A DNA stretch of 64,000 nucleotides, taken from NCBI GenBank assembly GCA_963920525.1, contig OY986438.1, forward strand, positions 95,144,557 through 95,208,556. The letters are read 5' to 3'. Under the pieces are notes generated by a model that was not told the origin of the DNA, did no database searches, and saw only the letters and a list, made by a program, of their open reading frames with translations. Both the position numbers and the translations under genes were made by a program. This document shows, one piece after another, positions 44,303 through 54,244 of this stretch (position 1 is the stretch's first letter; each line of letters begins with the position of its first letter). Source of the stretch: Dichetophora obliterata. Its lineage: Eukaryota > Arthropoda > Insecta > Diptera > Sciomyzidae.

Positions 44303-44652
44303 GGAATCACGCTGAAATAAATTTATATAAATAATAACCGTCTCAAAACAAAATTGTAAATTTTCAATTTTCAGCATTTATGTTTATATATTTCTTTTAT
44401 TTTCAGCATGAAATGCAGATTTCTTTACTTTTAGCGCTACTAAAATTATAAAGAAATATCAGAATATTCGCCGAAAAATGCAAAGGCTACTACAAATTTT
44501 TTAAATAAAAAGCAAGTGTAGCCAACTATTATAATACTATCCGTCAGTTACTTAACTTTTCAAAGCTCACTACATGTGCAACCAAAATGTTTTTTAACTA
44601 ACCAGTTAAGCTATTAGTTACTTTACCAAGACTTTTATGCAACTGGCTGTTA

Positions 44653-45074
44653 AGAAAATTAATTAAAGTTAATTTCAAATTAATTCTTAAATTTTCAAGT
44701 CGCTTAAAAAGTGTGCATAAACAAGAATTTTTTATAAACCGTTTCGATTAGCAGCTGTTTTCAAAATCTTTTTAATCGCTTTCATTGATGCCGATTGGGT
44801 AAAAACATACTACATTAACCCTTTAAGGTTGGGACCATTTTTTTAAGTATCATTCGATTTTGACCTACGATGAGATTTAACTACTTTTTTCTGTGAGCCC
44901 ATTAGCTTTGTAACATCCGACTTAGTCATGCCATATGGCATCATCGTCCGGGTTAAACTGTACTGAGTCAAAACGATGTAAGAGAATGTACTATATCGTG
45001 CCGGATAAATATGCTATATATGCGTGTAGAATTCGTGTTTAAAATTTCAGAGCGATATCTTTAATAGTAACAAA
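44653..45074. other. spacer between Harbinger and Helitron
   Basis: AT-rich; no gene, hairpin or repeat recognised. Confidence 0.5.
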
Positions 45075-45161
45075 TCTAATATATAGAAATCTCGTGTCAC
45101 TGTGTTTGCTACAGAACTTCTCCGAAACGGCTCGACCTATTTTCATGCAATTTTGTATGTA

Positions 45162-45515
45162 AGTTATCACGCGGCGTTCCCACCAAGCACCTGCAAATAT
45201 AAGGGATCACCTTACACTACGTGCCGAAGCAGTGCACGCGCATCCGGCAGCGCAGCAGCGAGTGCAGCGGTGAGTCGGCCGCCGTGGGAACCGCCATGTC
45301 AGCAGTTTAGGGTAGAAGCTAAGCTAGGGTTTTAGGCAATAACTTTAAGTTGATTATTATGTTAGTTTAGTCTTAGTTTTGAAGAGGAATAAACAAGTCA
45401 AACGTACTCGGTTGTTTTCTTTTAAGGTTGGCCCGTGGTCATTGGCTAGCTTAGGCTAGCCAATGCGGCCACAAAAATAATTTTTTTTAGTGTATCCTGG
45501 GAGGATACGTTAACT
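45162..45515 (+). repeat. errantivirus 5' LTR
   Basis: 354 bp, drives transcription of the provirus. It has a possible TATA-like ATATAAGG at 45197-45204, an AATAAA polyadenylation signal near 45388, a perfect 10-bp stem with a 4-base loop at 45441-45464 (ATTGGCTAGC-TTAG-complement) and a 6-bp stem at 45492-45508 (GTATCC-TGGGA-GGATAC) next to the 3' end. It differs from the 3' LTR only at 45439 (T versus G). The last T is shared with the primer site. Confidence 0.9.
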
Positions 45516-45532
45516 GGCGCCCGAGCAGGGAC
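45515..45532 (+). promoter_or_regulatory. primer binding site for tRNA-Lys
   Basis: TGGCGCCCGAGCAGGGAC directly follows the LTR. It is complementary to the 3' end of animal tRNA-Lys(UUU) except for one G where A is usual, which still allows a G-U pair. Reverse transcription of the RNA would start here. Confidence 0.85.
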
Positions 45533-46980
45533 CCGCTTTAAAGGATGCGGGTATCCTCAAAGGAAAAGTCCTGTGGCAGTGTGAAGTTGTTTGGTTATAA
45601 AAAAAAGGTGAAATAATAACCAAGTAAAAAATTAAATATGTGCAATTTCGAACTTTGAGCTTCCAATAGTGAACTAATCTTGATACAAATACAAATACAA
45701 ATACAAAATAGTAAATATTTTAAAAATATTTGTGAAGATTATCATTGAACTGCCACAGCTGCAAATACAATGTCACAGGACTCCGGTAATAAATCCGGTT
45801 GAAAAAAGAGTCATAATTGACATAAATTAAAACCAATTATGGAATATTGAAATAATTGTGAAATCTAAATGTGTTGAGAATGTGTTAAAAAACCCTAAAG
45901 CTTCAGTGCAGGGTCCTGTGCAGTGATTCAAGTAAAAAAGTATAAAAAATAATAATAGTACCTAGTAAAAGAAAAAAGTTAAAATTGAAATAAAAACTTA
46001 CAGGACTCTTGAGCACTGTTGGCGGGATACGGGCAAGGTACCGAGTCCCCTTAAACAAGATAATGAGCCGCTGACGAGCAAAGCAAAACAGCATCACAAA
46101 TTTTGATCAGCGGCTTTGAAAAATGAAATAAGAAGGATATCTTCTTTTCTTGTTGCTGGGGACAGTCATAACAATAGTGCGTCCCTTAATCCAGTGATTG
46201 TGTTCCGAAATGTTTGTACGCCCTATGGGGTGCACGATGCCGTTACCATGGGAACACGGTCATCCAATCATTCACTTCCTACACGCTTATTCTATCATGG
46301 AGATCACGTCGGATGAGGGGCGTGCTGGTGAAGCTAATCGTGCCATTAGTAGGTCGCCGGCAATTATTAACGCCAACGACCAAACGGGACAAACACGATC
46401 CTTCCAGGACTATCCTGAAATAAGGGGATAACGCCTAATCAGCGTTTTCATTTTTTTTCCTCTCTTTCTCCACAGAATATAACGACAAATGTTCGTCAAA
46501 AAAAACAAGTGCAGAATAAAAAAGGATAAAAACAAGAAAAACAAAAAACTCCATATCGACAAGAAGTTGAAAAAAAATAGCAATTACAATGAAATTGTAA
46601 GTTAGTGATGAAAATTGTGAAGGAAAAAAAATTTTAAATATGTAGTATCGAGCTAAAAACTTGTTAATTAAGAAATTATATTCGAGATAAAAAATTACTA
46701 AAGCAATAAGACAAATTAAGTTGTGCATATAGGATAGGAAAAAGGTGTCAAAATAATACTGAGTTAAAAAAATTGTTATATAACAAATAATATTTTAAGT
46801 GAAAAAGAGAAATTAATTTGTGTATACGAAATTGAAAAAAGGAGTTCAACCTTCAAAAAGGAAAAATCTTTTGTAAAATAAAAATTTCGAATTGTAAAAA
46901 CACCAGAAAATTTCACATTCGACATCGCAAGGGTAAGTGCTTAAATTAATTGCCAATCATTGTAGTTTTGCCAGACGAAA
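45533..46980 (+). other. errantivirus leader (5' untranslated region)
   Basis: A long AT-rich leader of about 1.45 kb. It contains a strong splice donor, CAAGG|GTAAGT (GT at 46933-46934), about 45 bases before the gag ATG. That is the expected place for the donor used to make spliced env mRNA. Small open frames (for example 46198-46431) look like chance. Confidence 0.6.
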
Positions 46981-48231
46981 ATGGAAGATTTAATGACCTC
47001 TGTGACGAACCTGACTGGTGCAGTGAATCAAATTTTAGAGCAAATAAGGGGGATTGAGGGGCGCCTTGGTAGAATTGAGCAAAGTCGGCCTGCAGAAACA
47101 GCCAATGACTTGCTCACGTCAGCAAGAATAAAGAGAATCGAAGAACGTATAAATCGAGTAGAGCAAACTGGGGAACGACGGCCGATAGCCGAAGAATTTG
47201 AACCATTACAGGGCCCCAGGACTGAACAGGACCTAAAAGACATTTGTAAACTCCCCGACAACGTCAAGGAGCTCCAAGTGTTTGATGGAAATCCGGTCCA
47301 ATATATTTCATGGATTCACAATGTGGAAATAATCTTGAAGGACTTTGAGATTGTCCGTAATAAACCCATATATAGGGCAATCCTTCAGCACATACGCCAG
47401 AAGGTACGCGGAAGCGCGGACACGGCACTCGTATCCTACAACGTTTTCGGCGATGATTGGGCGGAGATTAAAAGGGTCCTTTCTCTGCACTACGCAGACA
47501 AGAGAGATATAAGAACTCTAGAACATCAACTCAATCAACTTTCACAGGGGGGTTCTAAGTTAGATGAATTTTACGCGATGGTCAACCATCAGTTTTCGCT
47601 TATTATCAACAAAATAAAAGCGGAAACCTACTCCTCAGAAACAATGACCGCTCTGGTAGAAACCTATAGGAATCGTGCCCTTGATGTTTTTGTGCGTGGC
47701 CTGAACGGCGACATTTCTAGGATGTTAATAATACAAAGACCAAAGACCTTACCTGAGGCTTACTCAGCCTGCCTAGAAATGCAAAATTTAAATTTCAGAA
47801 ATTTTGTTTTACACCAAAAGACTGCAAACACAGTTACTGCCCCTATTAATCAGAATCTTGTAGTCGATCCCAGGCCATCGCTTCCACCCAGGAAACCGTA
47901 TTATCCTCCTGGTCGAGGTTATTCAAGGAACAATTACCAACAGGTTGGGCAATTTCAGTACCAAAGACCGACAGTGTCAAACCCTCACGAGAGAATGGAA
48001 GTAGATGGTTCATTCCAAACCAGACGTGTGAACTATATGAACCGTCCACAAGGTAGCAACCAATTCAAAAGGAAAACTGGTTCAACAAATTATCAGCCAA
48101 ATAAGCTACAACGACTGTATAATACCGAGGTTGTCGATGGCCAACACTCCGAAGAGGTTGAGGCTGCAGACGAACATATCGATGAGCAGCTGAATTTTAT
48201 GACGGGAGCCTGTCCAGCGTACCATACCTAG
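46981..48231 (+). CDS. gag: errantivirus Gag
   Basis: Structural protein of 416 residues that forms the particle. It begins MEDLMTSVTNLTGAVNQILE; residues 1-60 are a likely coiled coil (heptad Leu/Ile in ILEQIRGIEGRLGRIE). Residues about 75-285 are the capsid-like helical region (ELQVFDGNPVQYISWIHNVE, HQLNQLSQGGSKLDEFYAMV, MTALVETYRNRALDVFVRGL). From about 295 the chain is basic and rich in Pro, Arg, Asn and Gln (PPGRGYSRNN). No CCHC zinc knuckle is seen. The end overlaps the pol frame by 46 bases (48186-48231); pol is in the -1 frame, so ribosomal frameshifting is expected. I could not pick a classical slippery heptamer. Confidence 0.88.
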   Translation: MEDLMTSVTNLTGAVNQILEQIRGIEGRLGRIEQSRPAETANDLLTSARIKRIEERINRVEQTGERRPIAEEFEPLQGPRTEQDLKDICKLPDNVKELQVFDGNPVQYISWIHNVEIILKDFEIVRNKPIYRAILQHIRQKVRGSADTALVSYNVFGDDWAEIKRVLSLHYADKRDIRTLEHQLNQLSQGGSKLDEFYAMVNHQFSLIINKIKAETYSSETMTALVETYRNRALDVFVRGLNGDISRMLIIQRPKTLPEAYSACLEMQNLNFRNFVLHQKTANTVTAPINQNLVVDPRPSLPPRKPYYPPGRGYSRNNYQQVGQFQYQRPTVSNPHERMEVDGSFQTRRVNYMNRPQGSNQFKRKTGSTNYQPNKLQRLYNTEVVDGQHSEEVEAADEHIDEQLNFMTGACPAYHT

Positions 48232-50006
48232 AGTATGTTACGAGGGACGGAAAACGCCTCAAATTTCTTGTCGACACTGGTGCCAACAAGAACTTTATAA
48301 ATCCAGCCGAATGTAAAAAAACTATTTCTCTGTCAAAACCATTCAGTGTCCAATCGGCCGGGGGTAGCATAAAAATTTATAAAAAAATAAGTGGAAAATT
48401 TTTTGAGAAAATGGGTAATAGTACTGTTTTAACATTCTATGTCTTGCCAGGCTTAGTTGCATTTGATGGTATTATAGGCGACGATACGCTGAAAATGCTG
48501 AGGGCAGTAATTGATAGGAATTCAAATATATTATTGCCAAACATTAAAATAGCATTAAAGAATAAGTTATCGGGGCAAATCAGTTTTATTCCAACTATAG
48601 AAGACGAAGCATCAAGCATTGCAAGGGTAAACTCAGGTAGTGTATCGGCGAGTGCCGGACTACGCATTAAAGATCTTCTAAAAAAGTTTAAGCAACTCTT
48701 TGGTCCAATTAGTGTTAACAGTATGGTAAAGACCTCGATAAGGGCAGAAATCAAGACAACAACTGATGAGCCCATCTACACAAAGAGTTACCCATACCCG
48801 GTTCCAATGCGGGAAGAAGTGCAAAGACAAATCGATGAGCTTTTATCGGAGGGAATAATTCGTCCCTCTAGAAGCCCTTACAACTCTCCAATTTGGGTGG
48901 TTCCCAAAAAACCTAAACCTACCGGCGAGAAACAGTATAGAATGGTAATTGATTTTAAGCGATTAAACAACGTTACCGTATCTGACGCATACCCCATACC
49001 TGACATTAATTCGACACTCGCCAGTTTGGGAAAGGCAAGGTATTATACCACACTTGACCTTACGTCCGGGTTTCATCAGATTTCGATGAAATCAACAGAC
49101 GTACCTAAAACTGCATTCTCCACCATGAATGGTAAATACGAATTTCTAAGGTTGCCTTTTGGCCTAAAAAACGCGCCGGCGATCTTCCAGAGAATGATCG
49201 ACGATGTGCTAAAAGAGTTCATTGGAAAGATCTGTTACGTGTACATCGATGACATCATCGTTTTCGGTAGGGCTGAAGAGGACCATCTCGAGAATGTTGA
49301 GACGATTTTTTCGCGGTTGCTTGACGCAAACCTGAGAGTTAACCTCGAAAAAACTCGATTCATGAGTACAGAGGTGGAGTTTCTTGGCTATGTCGTGACG
49401 AGCGATGGTATCAAGCCTGATGAGAAAAAAGTCAAGGCCATCGAACAGATTTTGCCGCCAGAGAACTTGAAGGACCTGAAGAGCTTCCTTGGATTGACGT
49501 CCTATTACAGGAGATTCATAAAGGACTATGCCAAGGTGGCTAAGCCATTGACCAACTTGACAAGAGGCGAACACTCACAGGTCAAAGCCAACCAATCTAG
49601 GAGGGTTCCAATTGTCTTAGACGATCAGGCTCTTAAGGCTTTTCGAGAGTTGAAAACACTACTAACCTCATACGAAATTTTAGCATTCCCTGATTTCGAA
49701 AGACCATTTAACCTAACGACGGATGCCTCCGACTATGCGGTTGGAGCTGTCTTGTCTCAAGGCGAGATAGGGAGGGATAAGCCTATCGCATATGTTTCAC
49801 GATCTCTAAATAAGACCGAGGAGAGCTACGCCACAAATGAAAAAGAAATGTTGGCGATAGTCTGGGCCTTAGATAATCTCCGAAACTATGTGTATGGTGC
49901 TAAAAAAATTAAAATTTTTACGGACCATCAACCATTAACTTTTGCATTGGGGAATAGGAATTACAATGCAAAACTAAAAAGATGGAAAGCTAGAATTGAG
50001 GAGTAA
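48186..50006 (+). CDS. pol: errantivirus Pol, first part: protease, reverse transcriptase, RNase H
   Basis: The frame is open from 48186 and has no AUG of its own at the start. Protease: FLVDTGANKNFINP near 48264-48305 (catalytic Asp in DTGA). Reverse transcriptase: MVIDFKRLNNVTVSDAYPIP, LDLTSGFHQI, LPFGLKNAPAIFQRMID and the catalytic VYIDDIIVF (YIDD at 49242-49253). RNase H: LTTDASDYAVGAVLS (Asp), NEKEMLAIVWAL (Glu), KIFTDHQPLTFAL (Asp). It ends at a TAA at 50004-50006 where relatives continue straight into the tether and integrase. The sequence immediately downstream, in another frame, encodes the expected YELVYKPGKSNLVADALSRL, so a single-base indel just before it breaks pol. Confidence 0.9.
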   Translation, partial: AAEFYDGSLSSVPYLEYVTRDGKRLKFLVDTGANKNFINPAECKKTISLSKPFSVQSAGGSIKIYKKISGKFFEKMGNSTVLTFYVLPGLVAFDGIIGDDTLKMLRAVIDRNSNILLPNIKIALKNKLSGQISFIPTIEDEASSIARVNSGSVSASAGLRIKDLLKKFKQLFGPISVNSMVKTSIRAEIKTTTDEPIYTKSYPYPVPMREEVQRQIDELLSEGIIRPSRSPYNSPIWVVPKKPKPTGEKQYRMVIDFKRLNNVTVSDAYPIPDINSTLASLGKARYYTTLDLTSGFHQISMKSTDVPKTAFSTMNGKYEFLRLPFGLKNAPAIFQRMIDDVLKEFIGKICYVYIDDIIVFGRAEEDHLENVETIFSRLLDANLRVNLEKTRFMSTEVEFLGYVVTSDGIKPDEKKVKAIEQILPPENLKDLKSFLGLTSYYRRFIKDYAKVAKPLTNLTRGEHSQVKANQSRRVPIVLDDQALKAFRELKTLLTSYEILAFPDFERPFNLTTDASDYAVGAVLSQGEIGRDKPIAYVSRSLNKTEESYATNEKEMLAIVWALDNLRNYVYGAKKIKIFTDHQPLTFALGNRNYNAKLKRWKARIEE

Positions 50007-51496
50007 ACTACGAGCTGGTTTACAAACCTGGTAAATCCAACCTAGTAGCCGATGCTCTCTCGAGGCTGAGAACTGAACTCAATCACTTGACTAGCTCAAG
50101 CGATTCTGTTACAGACACAGCAAGCGAAGATGGTGTTCCTGACTCAGGCTCAGGCTCAGGCTTAGAAGTGAATGATTCGGCCACAGAAACGGCAAGCGAG
50201 GGGGGTCAGTCATCCGGAGGAACAATGCATAGTGCAGATATCGATGGTTCTGACCTTATTCCCCATGTTGAGGTCCCTCTAAATGTCTTCAGGAATCAAA
50301 TAATAGTGAGGCAAGGAAATGAGTTGCATTGCTGGGAAGCACCTCACCCTGGCTATAAGCGTCATTACATTAATATGGAAGTCAACAGAGCAAATCTTAT
50401 TTCTAGTCTGAAAAAATTCTTAGATCCCGCTGTGATTAATGGCATAAAAATACCTGAAGTCTTTTTACATCTGCTTCAAGAAGTATATTGCAACCATTTT
50501 TCTAAGTACAAGTTAAGAATTACCCAAAGAATTGTGGAAGACATAAGCAATGAGGAAAGAGTTTGTCAGGTAATTGAGGACGAACATAGACGTGCGCACA
50601 GGAATCCGCGAGAAAATGGTGCTCAAATAATTGAAAAATATTATTTTCCGCGCATGAATGCACTTATAAAAAGATACACCTCGAATTGCGAGACTTGCAA
50701 ATTAGGCAAGTACGACCGACACCCACCTAAACCTCAATTGCAGTTGACCCCAGTTCCCACATACCCATGTGAAATTTTACATATCGACATATTTGAATTA
50801 CAAAATGAAAAATTTTTAAGTTGCATCGATAAATTCACAAAATTTGCAAAACTCTTCCACATTAGAAATAAATCGGCAATTCATCTACGTACGAAACTAA
50901 TTAAAGTTCTCCACTATTTTACGGCCCCCAAGATTATTGTAACTGATAACGAAAGGAGCTTTATGAGCCCGACCGTTTCCAATTACATTAGATCTTTAGG
51001 AATAGAGTTGTATCAAACGCCAATCCAGCGCAGTGAGGTGAACGGTCAAGTGGAACGGCTTCATTCCACTCTCATTGAAATTTATCGTTGCCTAAGGCCA
51101 GAAATGCGTAATTTAACGCCTAAAGAATTGATATATATTTCTGTGGATCGGTATAATAATACGATTCACACGGTGACAAATAGGAAGCCTAGCGATATCT
51201 TTTTTGACAGGACCCAGAGAATAAATTATCAAAATCTAGCAAACTTTCGAGATAAGGTTCATGAAGAGGTTAGAGCTCAAATAGAAAAGAATCAGGAGCT
51301 AAGAAATTTGAGATTAAATAGCAAGAAACAGATTCCCAAAAAATTTAACAGGGGCGACCAAATTTATATCGCGGACAAGCAGATCAAGGGTAAGCAGAAG
51401 CCTCTTTTCAAGAAAGAGGTAGTGGCAAGAGACAACAAGGTAACTGTGGTAACAGGCACTGGGAAAAGGTTTCATAAGACTCACGTAAAGAATTAG
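50007..51496 (+). CDS. pol: errantivirus Pol, second part: integrase
   Basis: Continues pol in a different frame; the first ATG is at 50087, but the natural protein would come by reading through from the first part. Counting from that ATG: a Ser/Asp-rich stretch (1-55), a zinc-binding HHCC domain (His167, His171, Cys201, Cys204), a catalytic core with Asp234 (HIDIF), Asp287 (VTDNERSF) and Glu323 (NGQVERLH), 35 residues after the second Asp as in retroviral integrases, then a basic C-terminal domain (KKFNRGDQIYIADKQ). The domain itself is complete. Integrase joins the DNA copy to the host genome. Confidence 0.88.
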
Positions 51497-51899
51497 GAAA
51501 GATAACTGCTTCAGTCGGGTACGGCAAGAAAATTTAATGGCACTTGTAAAATATTTTTGATTTGAGCACTTACCAACTCATAAGGTATGCACACTTATAT
51601 TTAGACATACTTTAGACATAAATTCTGTAAGAACACATATATTAAGCAAACCTAAAAAATACACCTTCTTGTAAAAACAAGGATTGTTCCACAAATCATC
51701 ACACTTGCTGGCAGTATATTAAAAATGTGCCTTATACTCCAAAGAGTAATAGAATATAAGAAAAAGAGTAATAATTATAATTATTGCTAATAACATTCAC
51801 TTGAATTATTAAATATCAACATAGAATTAAGACACTAAGTTAAAATTTTTTATTTTTTCTCATTCTTCAACTTTCTTTTCTTAACTTTTATCTCAAACT

Positions 51900-51900
<1 letters not shown>

Positions 51901-51927
<27 letters not shown>
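51901..51927 (+). repeat. run of about 27 A before env
   Basis: An uninterrupted A tract between pol and the env acceptor. Such runs are prone to length change. It might reflect an old insertion event in the pol-env spacer, but nothing next to it shows this. Confidence 0.7.
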
Positions 51928-51931
<4 letters not shown>

Positions 51932-51973
51932 GGAAGGGAAATATTTCTTTAATACAATAATATTTTATTACAG

Positions 51974-53465
51974 TTTAGGACTATTTTTGGCTGTAACTGC
52001 TGTACATGGCTTCCAGATCATCAACTACCAATCACCAATTATATCAGTTCGCGACGGTGACGGATGGATTGTAAATGGCTGCTTCAAGCTTGTGCATATA
52101 GTAGATTTGGAAACCTACACGGGATTGTTGCTGAATATTTCGTCCATGGCAAATTCTTTTAGTCAGAACGATGATAGGAGACAGGTATTCGATTACCACT
52201 TCAGGTGGACAACCAATCGTTTGAATGAATTAACGTCACGAGGTCCAAGACGAACACGGTCAATAGATTGGATAGGCTCCGCTTGGAAATGGATCGCAGG
52301 CTCTCCAGATGCTGCCGATTGGAACGCAATACTTCAAAGTGAAAACAGCATAATTGAGAATAACAATCACCAATATAAAATCAACGAAAAGCTCTTTACA
52401 TCCACCCGCAATACGTTGCAGAAAGTTAACCAAATAGTCGACAAGATCAACATCATATCCAAGGATACCAGAGAGGACCAAATTGAGGGTGACCTCTTGA
52501 ATAAGTTACTCGTTGTAAGGGCTGAAGTCAGCGAAATTGTTCGAGCCTGCCAGATGGCCAAGACTGGAATTGTTAACGGGAATATGCTGGACAAAGAAGA
52601 AATCAATCAAATCCTAGCGGAAATCGAGACGCTGCCTTACCAAAATGTCATCGAAGCGATAGAGTTTGGAAAGCCTTCAGTGTACACAAATGGTTCTCTG
52701 CTGCTGTACGTCCTAGCGATGCCCAAGTTGAGCAGGGCAAAGTATCACCTTCTTTTAACCAGAGCTGCAATAATAAATGGCAAGCAAATCGATTTAAAGT
52801 TTTCACAAATGCTACTGAGCCAGACGGAGACATATGGTTTGAAAAGCAAATGCCTTGTGATTAACAATTCAACTGTTTGTGAAGAAAGGAATTTGGAAAG
52901 GATTCCAGAGGACAGCTGCCTGCCCAGAATTCTGAAAGGAGGACAGGCCAAGTGTAAATTCCGGACGAACAAGGAGGAGGTTATAGAAATGCTTACAGGA
53001 AGTACAATATTTTTAACCAACTTTAAAGGAGAAATTGTAAGTGGAAATACGAGCACTTTAATCGAAGGCACTAATGTCATCCAGTTAGCCAACGAGACGA
53101 TATCGATTCGAAACCATACGTTTACATACAGAAGTATCTCACGCCTTCAGGCGCTCCCGCCTGTTCTAGCAAACATCGTCGATCAAGGATTGAAGGTAGA
53201 CGTCGAATACTTACATGGACTTAGCATTGAAAATATCAGGCGCCTTGGCCGTCTAAAAGGTACACTTGGTCTCTACGTCATCTCAGACATAATAATCATA
53301 ATTCTGGTAATCTCTGCCTTCATGGCACTTTGGCACATCATGACAAGGAAGCTTAGCATACCACCAATAAAGTCACTTGAAGAGCAACCTAGCACAGCAG
53401 GACCACCTCCAAACCAACCACGATCCTTTCATTCGCATTTTGATCTGCGGGACGCAGACCTTTAA
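51974..53465 (+). CDS. env: errantivirus Env
   Basis: Membrane fusion glycoprotein of the baculovirus-F type found in errantiviruses. The frame has no AUG before the signal peptide: after a likely splice acceptor (TTTTATTACAG, ending 51973) it reads LGLFLAVTAVHGFQ, a hydrophobic signal, so the start codon should come from a 5' exon. Counting from the TTG codon at 51987: mature chain from about residue 9, furin-like site RRTR (88-91), fusion-peptide-like SIDWIGSAWKWIAGSPDAAD after it, long helical heptad region (about 120-200), conserved Cys pairs (about 285-325), five Asn-glycosylation sites, a transmembrane helix (about 430-451, ISDIIIIILVISAFMALW) and a 41-residue tail. The stop overlaps the polypurine tract. 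Open throughout. Confidence 0.85.
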
Positions 53466-53474
53466 AGGGGGAGG
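53464..53474 (+). promoter_or_regulatory. polypurine tract
   Basis: AAAGGGGGAGG abuts the 3' LTR and would prime plus-strand DNA synthesis. The env stop codon (53463-53465) overlaps its first two bases. Confidence 0.85.
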
Positions 53475-53828
53475 AGTTATCACGCGGCGTTCCCACCAAG
53501 CACCTGCAAATATAAGGGATCACCTTACACTACGTGCCGAAGCAGTGCACGCGCATCCGGCAGCGCAGCAGCGAGTGCAGCGGTGAGTCGGCCGCCGTGG
53601 GAACCGCCATGTCAGCAGTTTAGGGTAGAAGCTAAGCTAGGGTTTTAGGCAATAACTTTAAGTTGATTATTATGTTAGTTTAGTCTTAGTTTTGAAGAGG
53701 AATAAACAAGTCAAACGTACTCGGTTGTTTTCTTTTAAGGTTGGCCCGTGGGCATTGGCTAGCTTAGGCTAGCCAATGCGGCCACAAAAATAATTTTTTT
53801 TAGTGTATCCTGGGAGGATACGTTAACT
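53475..53828 (+). repeat. errantivirus 3' LTR
   Basis: 354 bp, identical to the 5' LTR except G at 53752 where the 5' copy has T (45439). It carries the same two hairpins (53754-53777 and 53805-53821) and AATAAA signal. It is followed by the target duplication TGTA. Confidence 0.9.
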
Positions 53829-54244
53829 TGTATATTAGGCAGGTATGAGAATAGGTTGTAAAGTATATTTCACCCTTCTACCCCCAGTGGGCGTGGCACC
53901 TCCCATACAACCCAAATTCGCGATATCGAATATCTTTGGAGTTATAAGCCGCTTAGCCTCGGAATTCGGTATTCGACCACAATTTACACTTTCCGTTTCA
54001 CTGATAACATTTTATGGGCGTTAAACAAGGGGGAGTGGAACCTTCCTTACAACCCAAATTTGCGATGTCGAATAGCTTTGGAGTTATAGGCCGCACAGCC
54101 TCGGAGTTCGGTATTCAATTTACACATGCAGTTTTACTGATAACTTTGTATGGCGTTGGATAAGGCTGCGTGGCACCTGCCATACAACCTAAAGTTGAGA
54201 AATCTAACGCGCCGGGCTTAAGCTAGTATATATACAGCCCTAGT

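Larger units (their letters stand above)
35142..44649. mobile_element. PIF/Harbinger transposon with two nested LINEs
   Basis: Flanked by TTA on both sides (35139-35141, 44650-44652), the 3-bp target duplication of this superfamily. The ends CAGGTACTTGCATAAAACAA and (reverse complement) CAGCCAGTTGCATAAAAGTC are short imperfect inverted repeats, and GTTAACT/AGTTAAC words recur subterminally at both ends. It encodes a HARBI1-type transposase (plus strand, left) and a Myb/SANT-like protein (minus strand, right), the usual two-gene set. A CR1 LINE (36533 to about 43480) entered between the genes and a second one entered the first. Without the insertions it would be about 2.6 kb. Confidence 0.85.
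45162..53828 (+). mobile_element. gypsy-group errantivirus (endogenous retrovirus), full length
   Basis: 8667 bp with two 354-bp LTRs, TGTA target duplications (45158-45161 and 53829-53832), Lys-tRNA primer site, gag, pol, env and polypurine tract. The LTRs begin AGTTA and end TAACT, a perfect 5-bp inverted terminus of the AGT...ACT type known from gypsy-group elements. The restored target TGTATA fits the alternating purine-pyrimidine preference of errantivirus integrases. The LTRs differ at a single base, so the insertion is recent. One frame change in pol is the only damage seen. Confidence 0.9.
45075..54226 (+). mobile_element. Helentron-type Helitron hosting an errantivirus
   Basis: The 5' part (45075-45161) reads ATCTAATATATAGAAATCTC then GTGTCACTGTGTTTGC, and the 3' part (53833-54226) ends AACGCGCCGGGCTTAAGCTAG, terminating in CTAG before T. 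Between 53880 and 54200 are three units of the same ~140-bp minisatellite as in the Helitron at 29486-31337 (GGGCGTGGCACCTCCCATAC, CAACCCAAATT, TTTGGAGTTATA). Without the retrovirus the element is only about 0.49 kb, so it is a shortened, non-autonomous relative. Confidence 0.65.

Noticed and set aside
45102..45335. Open frame across the errantivirus 5' LTR border
   Set aside because: It runs from Helitron sequence into the LTR and is accidental; the same LTR region in the 3' copy gives a different frame.
46435..46728. 97-codon hydrophobic frame opposite the errantivirus leader
   Set aside because: It results from A-rich leader sequence read on the other strand; no support for expression.
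48437..48775. Antisense frames within gag, pol and env
   Set aside because: They are shadows of well-supported genes on the plus strand.
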